From: Planctomycetaceae bacterium
GTDB lineage: Bacteria > Planctomycetota > Planctomycetia > Pirellulales > Pirellulaceae
Assembly (NCBI GenBank): GCA_012965455.1
Contig: DTSG01000389.1
Coordinates: 1 to 9,315, forward strand
DNA length: 9,315 bases
Direction: 5' to 3'
Position numbers and translations under genes: made by a program. This document shows positions 1 to 6,413 of the stretch, in pieces; within the stretch, counting starts at the first letter, position 1, and each line of letters opens with the position of its first letter. A model generated the notes under the pieces. The model was not told the origin of the DNA and searched no databases. It saw nothing but the letters and a program-made list of their open reading frames with translations.

Positions 1-1293
1 GTTTTTACAGGCTGGCGCATATAGCAAAATATTATCAACATGCTCGGACATTGCACGCCGCAGGTGATTGGCCATGCCTTCGAGCATTTCAAACTGCACG
101 CAATCCAGAACATCTCGCTCGGTCGCCAACACCATCGCATACGCTATATCAAGCAAGTTGTGGGATGCGACGCCGACGTGTACCGCGCGAGCGTGCTCGG
201 GCTGTAATGCATATTCGAGCATTCGTTTATAGTTCGCATCAGTCTGTAATTTTGTCTTAAACGGACTTTGCGGCCAACCACGTAACGATGCGGCAACGCG
301 TTCCATTTCAAGATTCGCACCTTTAACCAGACGAACCGTTGTTGCTGCGCCTCCATTTGCAACACGTTGCAGCGCCCATTGCACCAGTTGCTTTTGCACA
401 CCAAACGAATCGGGGATGTACGTCTGTAACGCAATACCAGACCGGACTTGCTCAAGTTCAGGAGCCGACAACGCACGCACAAAGGCCTCAAAGGTAATGG
501 ACATATCACGAAACTCTTCCATATCCAGATAAACCATCTTGCTTACATTCTCTTCCGTGCCCTGATAAATTTCGTCGCGAGCAATCTCAAACAAACTCTG
601 CATTCGTTCGGCAACCTCTGCTATCGTGGACTCACGGGCCAGATGGTTGATTTGAGAATACAGAGTCGAAATTTTTACGGACAAGACTTCCAATGCCGGA
701 TTTCGCAACGCTTCCTTGTAACTTTCAATCCGCTCGAGTGACTGTTTTTCACCAATCAGTGATTCACCCAATAAATTCACGTTCATTCGTATTCCCTGAC
801 GGCGACGATCTGTCAAATGCTTGTTCAAATGTTCCGTCTCAGCCGGCAAGACAACGTTAGAGGTTTCATGCAGCATCTTCTTTTTGACGAGTGGCATCGA
901 AACACTCGGTAAGAAGCTGCCAAACAGTTTGAAGTTTTGCAGCATCACTTTGTCGAACGGACTGAAAAATCCAGGGATACCTTGGACATCTAAAATATGT
1001 GCCAGCTGGTCAGCTGAGCGATGAAGACTGCTCGAACGAAATACCTGATCTGTCATTTGAACAAGCGTCGCACGATCAGCTGGATTTCTTATCAGCTTGT
1101 CAAACTCTTCTTGTTGTTCTTTTTCAACAGATGTCAGTAATTCATTGGCACGCGATTGCAGAAAAGCAGCCAAGGCAGCAGCACGCTGGATACGTGTGTT
1201 CTGATCCAATGCCTTTCCAGACTCAACACCAAATTCACTCAATAATAGATCTTTGATGCCTAGCGGTTCATCATTGCCTGGTTGTTGTGCCAT
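1..1293 (-). CDS. putA: Proline dehydrogenase, PutA-type (N-terminal 431 residues; 3' end outside the window)
   Basis: Reading the minus strand from ATG 1293-1291 gives 431 codons without a stop, still open at the window edge. The product should oxidise L-proline to pyrroline-5-carboxylate with FAD. Residues 1-110 are a mainly helical arm. The PRODH barrel follows with recognisable blocks: NLLGE (173-177), VKISTLYSQI (206-215), YLDMEEFRD (255-263, the Asp position conserved in PutA), ALQTYIPDS (288-296), RLVKGANLEME (321-331), QTDANYKRM (350-358), VASHN (375-379), FEMLEGM (401-407) and LLYAPA (423-428). The FEMLxGM and LLYxP spacing is what I recall of actinobacterial and planctomycete bifunctional PutA. 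The catalytic Arg pair expected further on is outside the window. There is no N-terminal ribbon-helix-helix DNA-binding domain as in E. coli PutA, so autoregulation by that route is unlikely. AGGAAAG lies 7 nt before the ATG and fixes the start. Whether a P5C dehydrogenase domain follows cannot be seen; a monofunctional PRODH is the alternative. Confidence 0.9.
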   Translation of the reverse strand, partial: MAQQPGNDEPLGIKDLLLSEFGVESGKALDQNTRIQRAAALAAFLQSRANELLTSVEKEQQEEFDKLIRNPADRATLVQMTDQVFRSSSLHRSADQLAHILDVQGIPGFFSPFDKVMLQNFKLFGSFLPSVSMPLVKKKMLHETSNVVLPAETEHLNKHLTDRRRQGIRMNVNLLGESLIGEKQSLERIESYKEALRNPALEVLSVKISTLYSQINHLARESTIAEVAERMQSLFEIARDEIYQGTEENVSKMVYLDMEEFRDMSITFEAFVRALSAPELEQVRSGIALQTYIPDSFGVQKQLVQWALQRVANGGAATTVRLVKGANLEMERVAASLRGWPQSPFKTKLQTDANYKRMLEYALQPEHARAVHVGVASHNLLDIAYAMVLATERDVLDCVQFEMLEGMANHLRRAMSEHVDNILLYAPACKN

Positions 1294-1300
1294 GAAAGTT

Positions 1301-1307
1301 CTTTCCT
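1301..1307 (-). promoter_or_regulatory. Ribosome binding site of the putA-like gene
   Basis: On the minus strand AGGAAAG lies 7 nt upstream of the ATG at 1293. It is one of only two convincing Shine-Dalgarno sequences in the window and supports this start codon. Confidence 0.7.
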
Positions 1308-1319
1308 AGACGCACGCAA

Positions 1320-1346
1320 ACAATATTAATTAAATTTTTTTGTCAA
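1320..1346 (-). promoter_or_regulatory. Possible promoter of the putA-like gene
   Basis: On the minus strand a perfect TTGACA (1346-1341) is followed after 15 nt of A/T-only spacer by TATTGT (1325-1320). The spacer is shorter than the ideal 17 nt and the -10 is poor, so this is tentative. It would give a leader of about 20 nt containing the ribosome binding site. The spacer includes the palindrome TTAATTAA (1326-1333), which may be no more than AT-richness. Confidence 0.35.
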
Positions 1347-1462
1347 ACCAATGGTACGCATGAGGGTAACAGCGAGTCGCAGTTTTACAACCTATTTTAA
1401 ATCACTTTGATTAACTTTTTTTCATCATCTAAAATGTCGTCAAATTCCAATAACAGTAACCG

Positions 1463-1492
1463 TTAACATCGCTCAACCTAAAATGCTATAAT
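1463..1492 (+). promoter_or_regulatory. Sigma70-like promoter of the ceramidase/PVC/sulfatase cluster
   Basis: TTAACA (1463-1468; one mismatch to TTGACA) and a perfect TATAAT (1487-1492) are 18 bp apart. TGC just before the -10 makes an extended -10 (TGnTATAAT). Transcription should begin near 1499, leaving a leader of about 47 nt before the ATG at 1546. A short imperfect dyad, TAAC-C-GTTA (1457-1465), overlaps the -35 and could be an operator half-site or chance. Confidence 0.6.
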
Positions 1493-1545
1493 CCAGAAAA
1501 CAACCAATTAAAACAGTCCTGCATTCCTCCATAAGCAATTATATT

Positions 1546-2946
1546 ATGTCGTCCACAAATAAACCCCAACGCCGCGAATTTCTTCAACAAACAGTCGCTG
1601 CTGCAACCATTTGGAAACTACTTCCGGATAGTCTCCAAGCGGATGAGCAATCAGGTCAACCGCTGCGTTTGGCGACCTTCCACTTCGACGTCACACCACC
1701 GCTGGGTCATTCGCTCTGCGGTGGTTGGATCAAGCCCGTCGAAGGCGTTACCGACAACCTCCAAGCCATTGGGTTTGTCTTGCTTGGCGCCGGCAAACCG
1801 ATCGTCATTGTTGCCGTCGACTGGACTGGAATTCTGAATGAAGCACACGTCCAATGGCGGACGGCACTTGCCAACGCAGCTGGTACAACTCCCGACCGTG
1901 TCGCTGTGCAATGTGTGCACCAACACAACGCGCCGTTCGCTTGCCTGGGTGCTGAGAAAATTGTGATGGCCGAAGGTGATCTACCCCATATCGTTGAAGT
2001 TGATTACTTCAACGATTGTCTGAAACGAGGAGCAGCTGCCGTCCGCGACAGCCTCGGCACAGCACAAGCAGTAACTCATATTGGTCAGGGCGAAGCAAAA
2101 GTAGATCGGGTTGCATCGAACCGACGTATTTATCGCGATACCTACGGCATCATCAAAGCCATGCGGGGTAGCAGTTGCAAAGACCCTAAACTTCGTGCGA
2201 TGACTGAAGGCATCATTGACCCCATGCTGAAAACAGTTGCTTTTTACAATGATGACAAAAAGATCGCCGCTTGCCATTATTATGCGACACACCCTATGAG
2301 TTATTACGGTGATGGCTTAGTTTCAAGTGACTTCGTTGGTATCGCGCGAAAACAACACCAAGCGGAAGAGCCGCACTGTCATCACATTTATTTTACGGGT
2401 GCTGGTGGAAATATCTCCGCCGGTAAATACAACGATGGCTCACACCCCGTACGTAAAGTGCTCGCAAAACGAATCTACGATGGGATCGCAGCGGCCGGTA
2501 AAAACATAAAGAAAAAACCTCTTACCGACGTCGCCTGGCGGACGGTAGAAATGCTGCCGACCGCACGTGACCTACTCATCGCCGATGAACTACAAGCTCG
2601 CATCTCCAACAAATCCAATTCTACGGTCAATCGAAATCGACCTTCGTATATGCTCAGTTGGTTACAGCGACTCGAACAAAAAACTCCGATCTTACTCAGT
2701 GCATTGAGCCTCGGAGATATTTCATTGTTACATCTACCAGCTGAGTCATTCATCGAATATCAACTACGGGCCCAAACACTGGCGCCCAATCGTTTCGTAG
2801 CAACCGCAGCTTATGGCGACGGCGGCCCTTGGTATATTCCGATCGCACAAGAATACGCTAACGGTGGCTATGAAGTAAGTGTTGCTTTTAGTGATTCATC
2901 CATCGATGCCACGATGACCGCCGGAATCGCCAAGCTTTTAGGCTAA
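1546..2946 (+). CDS. Tat-exported neutral/alkaline ceramidase-like hydrolase
   Basis: This 466-residue protein resembles the neutral/alkaline non-lysosomal ceramidase N-terminal domain, a zinc amidohydrolase fold. A twin-arginine signal, QRREFLQQ (8-15), precedes a short apolar stretch, with cleavage probably near residue 32, so the folded enzyme should be exported. Likely metal and active-site blocks are CVHQHNAP (H125, H127; compare HTHSGP in ceramidases), CHYYATHP (H244, H249), GAGGNISAG (285-293), LPAESF (E400, at the position of the ceramidase Glu ligand) and YIPIAQEYANGGYEV (430-444, supplying the Tyr ligand). The fold blocks are in the right order, but the protein is much shorter than true neutral ceramidases (about 650-700 residues) and ends without their C-terminal immunoglobulin-like domain. 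Activity on ceramide is therefore not established; other amides or esters are possible. No good Shine-Dalgarno precedes the ATG, but an in-frame TAA at 1489-1491 and the absence of another ATG support the start. It is the first gene of the probable operon. Confidence 0.8.
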   Translation: MSSTNKPQRREFLQQTVAAATIWKLLPDSLQADEQSGQPLRLATFHFDVTPPLGHSLCGGWIKPVEGVTDNLQAIGFVLLGAGKPIVIVAVDWTGILNEAHVQWRTALANAAGTTPDRVAVQCVHQHNAPFACLGAEKIVMAEGDLPHIVEVDYFNDCLKRGAAAVRDSLGTAQAVTHIGQGEAKVDRVASNRRIYRDTYGIIKAMRGSSCKDPKLRAMTEGIIDPMLKTVAFYNDDKKIAACHYYATHPMSYYGDGLVSSDFVGIARKQHQAEEPHCHHIYFTGAGGNISAGKYNDGSHPVRKVLAKRIYDGIAAAGKNIKKKPLTDVAWRTVEMLPTARDLLIADELQARISNKSNSTVNRNRPSYMLSWLQRLEQKTPILLSALSLGDISLLHLPAESFIEYQLRAQTLAPNRFVATAAYGDGGPWYIPIAQEYANGGYEVSVAFSDSSIDATMTAGIAKLLG

Positions 2947-3003
2947 GCCAACTCAACTTTTTTCGGGTTCCCATTGTCCTTTCGATTCTCACCAAAGCCA
3001 AAA

Positions 3004-6000
3004 ATGTCCCGACCAATTATTAGCCAACCAGCCACGATCATGCTAGCCCTGCTAGTTTCTTTCAACGTTGGTTTCATTCTGATAACGAGCAACCAGGCAC
3101 AACCGCCGGAAGAGCGAGTCGTCACGGCTGCGGATATGCCGCGGATCAAACATACCGCTGCCGAGAAAGCTCTAGCAACATTTCAACAAGCTCGCGGGTT
3201 TACCTTAGAAATAGTTGCCGCTGAACCACTCGTGTCCGACCCCGTCGATGCTTGTTTTGATGAGCACGGTCGCATGTATGTTGCCGAAATGCATGGGTAT
3301 CCTTTTTCCCAAGAACCGACAAAACTCAATCCTGCAGGTGGTGGATTCAAGAACGCTGGTATCATTCGTCTGCTCGAAGATACCAATGCTGACGGCACCA
3401 TGGATCGCAGTACCGTATTTGTCGACAATATCAGTTGGCCAACATCCGTCAGGCCGTATAACGGTGGCGTATTCGTCATTGCACCAAGCTTCCTGTACTA
3501 CTTTAAAGACACTGATGGCGATAACAAAGCAGATGTGCGCGAGGAAATTCTTTCTGGTTTTGGTCGAGGTAATGTACAGTCGGTAAGTAACGGACTTGAA
3601 TGGGGATTGGATAACAAAATCTATTTCGCCGCTGGGCGCAATCCCAAAACCTTGCTGTATCGTGGCAAGCCACTATTTCCCGTAGGTGCCGTCGACCTGC
3701 GATTTGATCCGCGTACCGAGAAGTTTGAACAGGTCACCGGTGGACTACAATTCGGGCACTCACACGATGCGTGGGGAATTCGTTTTGTTTGTAGTAACAG
3801 TAACCACATGCAACAAGTCGTCTATCCGCAACAATACTTGTCGCGCAATCCGTATTTCGCCGCTCAAGGTCTTGTGCGAAACGTCGCGAAAGATGGTGCG
3901 AGTGCACCAGTGTTTCGTATCAGCCCACCAGAACCTTGGAGAATCGTTCGTCAGAAATGGCGGGCACTCGACAAAGGCTACCGTTTGGTCATCAATAAAC
4001 AAGGTGGTTATGAATTCATCCCCTTAGACCCCAATGGGAAAAAAGGCGTTGTGCCAACTGAATATCCAATTGGGTACTTCACCTCAGCTACGGGCATCAC
4101 CATCTACACGGGTGATGCATATCCGCAGGAATACCGCGGCAATGCATTTGTCGGAGATGTCGGCGGCAACTTAGTTCATCGCAAAACGGTAAACACCGAC
4201 AATGTCGTGTACGCCAGCGTTCGAGCAGATCAAAAGACAGAATTCCTTCGTTCCACAGATAACTGGTTTAGACCTGTTAATTTTATAAATGCTCCCGACG
4301 GTTCACTTTATGTTCTTGATATGTATCGCGAGACTATTGAGCACCCGTATTCGATTCCCGCGGAAATCAAAAAATTCCTTGACCTGAGAGGAGGGCATGA
4401 TCGCGGACGCATCTATCGCATGGTGAGCCCAAACATGCAGCGGCGACCTCCCGTTAATTTAGGGGCCATGTCTGCCGGTGAGTTGGTTAAACAACTCGGT
4501 TCACACAACGGTTGGACTCGTGAAACAGCTCAACGATTATTATGGGAACGACAAGACAAATCGGTTGTGGCTGCTCTGCAAGATTTCTTAATGTCATGCG
4601 AAAATCCATTGGGACGGATGCATACACTTTACGCGCTCGACGGATTACAAGCCTTGTCCGCAGCCAACATCATGACTGGCCTCAGTGACAAACATCCGCG
4701 TGTACGCGCCCATGCTGTCAAATTATCCGAACCGTTTCTCAAACAACATCCCGCATTGGTCACGCGGCTAGTCGAGTTGGCCATTGATGACAGCCCCCAT
4801 GTGCGATTTCAAGTTGCATTTTCATTGGGCGAAGTTGCATCCGCAGCCGCTGTTGCTGGACTAACGCAAATCGCCATGGATCCGCGCACTACTGCGGAAA
4901 TCCGTACGGCCATGCTTTCTTCATGTGGCAATACAGCGGATCAAGTGATTGCCCAGTTGATCATAGCCAAAGACTACCTTGATTTGCCAGTTTCCATAGA
5001 GATGCTCACTCAATTCGCCATCATCATTGGCTCCAACCCAGATATCAAACCAACCAACAATCTACTGGCTCAACTAACACTTCAGGGCATAACCCCAAAC
5101 GTACAACAGACACTATTAGCTGGTCTCGGAACTGGTCTCAGACGCCGTGGTTCGTCCTTAAATGCTATCCTAGCCGCCGATACAACTCCTGCTGAACTGC
5201 GACAACAAGTTGACCAATTGTTCGCGCGTGCCGCAACCATTGCAAAAACAACCAGCTCGGAACTACAACGTCGAATTGCTGCAGTAAAGCTACTCGCCTA
5301 CGCAGACAGTCAGACAGCCATGGAAAGCCTTCCTGAGTTATTGCATCCGCAATCACCAAGAGAATTGCAAATGGCAGCGGTTACTGCGCTCGGCAGCCAC
5401 GACCCACAAATCACGACAAAACCACTGCTCGCTTCGTGGAGAACCTATAGTCCCGAGGTCCGCCGCGGTGTGGTCGATGTCATGATGAAAAATAGCGTGG
5501 CAATACGAGGATTATTGGCCGCGGTAAAGGCCGACACAATTAGGCGGAGCGATATTGAGCGTGACAAAAAACAATTGTTAATGAAACATCCTAACGCAAC
5601 TGTCAAAGCGGCAAGCATCGAGTTGTTCGGTAAAGAAGTCAGTACCGATCGTGGTAAAATTGTCGCTCAAATGCAAAGCGTGTTACAACTCGATTCCGAT
5701 CCGGCTAGAGGACTGGAGGTCTTCCGTAAGAAGTGTGCTGTCTGTCATCAAGTAGGTAAAATTGGCACTCAAGTCGCCCCAGATTTATCCTCCGTGAAAA
5801 ACAAATCCACAGCTGACTTGCTCATCACTATTCTGGATCCCAATCGAGAAGCTCAGCCTAACTTTAATGTCTATACGGTCGTGACATTACAGGGCCAAAT
5901 AATTACCGGCATCATTGCAACAGAAACCTCTAATAGCATCACACTGCGTCGTGCTGAGGGAAAACAAGACGTCATCTTACGATCTAACATCGACGAGCTG

Positions 6001-6108
6001 ATCTCGACGGGGACTTCGTTGATGCCCGAAGGTTTTGAAAAAGAACTGACGCCGCAAAATATTGCCGATGTCATTGCTTTTGTAAAATCAATTGGCGATT
6101 CCAAATAA
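3004..6108 (+). CDS. PVC-type secreted dehydrogenase-like/HEAT/cytochrome c protein (copy 1)
   Basis: This is a 1034-residue member of the large PVC-specific 'membrane-bound dehydrogenase' family. From ATG 3004 it begins with a signal or anchor segment (hydrophobic about residues 12-28, possible cleavage after SNQA). Residues about 65-475 form the beta-propeller dehydrogenase-like domain, starting LEIVAAEPLVSDPVDA. Two acidic loops, DTNADGTMD (126-134) and DTDGDNKAD (169-177), look like calcium-binding loops. Residues about 490-870 are helical HEAT-like repeats (for example HPRVRAHAVKL and DSPHVRFQVAFSLGE). The C-terminus is a Planctomycetes/Verrucomicrobia-type haem domain: CAVCH (C911, C914, H915) binds haem c, and M1007 in SLMPEGF is the likely distal ligand. 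The protein probably oxidises a sugar or alcohol in the periplasm and passes electrons to its own haem; the substrate is unknown. A TTG at 2974 would add ten polar residues (1044 in all); neither start has a clear Shine-Dalgarno, and the ATG gives the more normal signal peptide. The gap to the upstream gene is 57 bp. Confidence 0.88.
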   Translation: MSRPIISQPATIMLALLVSFNVGFILITSNQAQPPEERVVTAADMPRIKHTAAEKALATFQQARGFTLEIVAAEPLVSDPVDACFDEHGRMYVAEMHGYPFSQEPTKLNPAGGGFKNAGIIRLLEDTNADGTMDRSTVFVDNISWPTSVRPYNGGVFVIAPSFLYYFKDTDGDNKADVREEILSGFGRGNVQSVSNGLEWGLDNKIYFAAGRNPKTLLYRGKPLFPVGAVDLRFDPRTEKFEQVTGGLQFGHSHDAWGIRFVCSNSNHMQQVVYPQQYLSRNPYFAAQGLVRNVAKDGASAPVFRISPPEPWRIVRQKWRALDKGYRLVINKQGGYEFIPLDPNGKKGVVPTEYPIGYFTSATGITIYTGDAYPQEYRGNAFVGDVGGNLVHRKTVNTDNVVYASVRADQKTEFLRSTDNWFRPVNFINAPDGSLYVLDMYRETIEHPYSIPAEIKKFLDLRGGHDRGRIYRMVSPNMQRRPPVNLGAMSAGELVKQLGSHNGWTRETAQRLLWERQDKSVVAALQDFLMSCENPLGRMHTLYALDGLQALSAANIMTGLSDKHPRVRAHAVKLSEPFLKQHPALVTRLVELAIDDSPHVRFQVAFSLGEVASAAAVAGLTQIAMDPRTTAEIRTAMLSSCGNTADQVIAQLIIAKDYLDLPVSIEMLTQFAIIIGSNPDIKPTNNLLAQLTLQGITPNVQQTLLAGLGTGLRRRGSSLNAILAADTTPAELRQQVDQLFARAATIAKTTSSELQRRIAAVKLLAYADSQTAMESLPELLHPQSPRELQMAAVTALGSHDPQITTKPLLASWRTYSPEVRRGVVDVMMKNSVAIRGLLAAVKADTIRRSDIERDKKQLLMKHPNATVKAASIELFGKEVSTDRGKIVAQMQSVLQLDSDPARGLEVFRKKCAVCHQVGKIGTQVAPDLSSVKNKSTADLLITILDPNREAQPNFNVYTVVTLQGQIITGIIATETSNSITLRRAEGKQDVILRSNIDELISTGTSLMPEGFEKELTPQNIADVIAFVKSIGDSK

Positions 6109-6112
6109 GGAA
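6107..6112 (+). promoter_or_regulatory. Ribosome binding site of the sulfatase gene (TTG start)
   Basis: AAGGAA overlaps the stop codon of the upstream gene and lies 7 nt before TTG 6120-6122. It decides the start of the sulfatase reading frame, which has no ATG before the signal peptide, and suggests translation coupled to the upstream gene. Confidence 0.65.
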
Positions 6113-6119
6113 ATTCCCC

Positions 6120-6413
6120 TTGTATCTGAACAACACTCAATTCCCTAGTCGCTTGTTGGTATTTATTCACACGACACTACTGATATTTGTTATCGGATTA
6201 TGTACATCCTCCCCAGCAAACGGAAAACCACAGGCTAAGCCAGATGCTCGCCGGCCAAATATATTGCTGATCGTGTCCGATGACCAAGGGTACAATGATC
6301 TGGGATTACTGGGTAACGGCATCCTAACTCCCCATTTGGAAAACAAGGTACGCGACTCACAAACTTTTATGTCGCCTGGCCAGCTTGTACACCATCTCGC
6401 GCAAGTCTATTGA
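6120..6413 (+). CDS. 5' fragment of the broken sulfatase (signal peptide and first metal-binding motif)
   Basis: As translated this would be a 97-residue product. Residues about 12-30 are hydrophobic and followed by SSPANGKP, a plausible signal peptidase I site. A conserved sulfatase N-terminus follows, with D54 and D55 of SDDQG as calcium ligands. About the last 24 residues (after TPHLE) are out-of-frame sequence with no family resemblance. Alone it cannot be an enzyme. Confidence 0.6.
   Translation: MYLNNTQFPSRLLVFIHTTLLIFVIGLCTSSPANGKPQAKPDARRPNILLIVSDDQGYNDLGLLGNGILTPHLENKVRDSQTFMSPGQLVHHLAQVY
6339..6346 (+). other. Frameshift junction in the sulfatase gene
   Basis: Upstream of 6339 the family-matching sequence is in the frame of TTG 6120; from 6344 onward it is one base back (equivalent to -1). 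The 8 bases GAAAACAA replace what should be roughly six codons of a conserved helix. A single-base change in the A-run would restore the frame but leave three residues missing, so a 10-bp deletion explains the data better. Confidence 0.7.
6386..6400 (+). other. Sulfatase formylglycine motif CTPSR, outside both translatable pieces
   Basis: Read in the frame of the downstream part, 6386-6400 encode C-T-P-S-R, followed by ASLLTGR: the sulfatase signature in which the Cys is converted to formylglycine. The 5' piece reads this DNA in the wrong frame. A 3' piece begun at TTG 6410 would start after it. Neither product therefore has the catalytic residue. Confidence 0.85.

Larger units (their letters stand above)
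1294..1545. other. Divergent intergenic region
   Basis: These 252 bp separate the leftward proline dehydrogenase from the rightward operon. The region is AT-rich with T and A runs, has stops in all frames and shows no coding potential, tRNA or clear hairpin terminator. It carries the candidate promoters for both directions. The middle part (about 1350-1455) has no feature I can name. Confidence 0.75.

Noticed and set aside
144..1256. Several short open frames on both strands (e.g. 144-509 minus, 448-741 plus, 821-1024 plus, 999-1256 plus)
   Set aside because: They overlap the proline dehydrogenase frame, which has strong family motifs throughout 1-1293; these are antisense or out-of-frame shadows.
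1326..1333. TTAATTAA palindrome as a regulator site
   Set aside because: It lies in an A/T-only stretch where such palindromes arise by chance, and it has no second copy nearby.
2974..3003. TTG 2974 as the start of the first PVC-type protein
   Set aside because: It is in frame, but adds only ten polar residues before the signal segment and has no Shine-Dalgarno. ATG 3004 gives a standard signal peptide. Not excluded.
6335..6350. Programmed -1 ribosomal frameshift in the sulfatase at the GAAAAC run
   Set aside because: The run does not form a proper slippery heptamer in the incoming frame, there is no evident stem-loop downstream, and a -1 slip would still leave about three conserved residues missing. 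A deletion explains both the frame and the missing residues.
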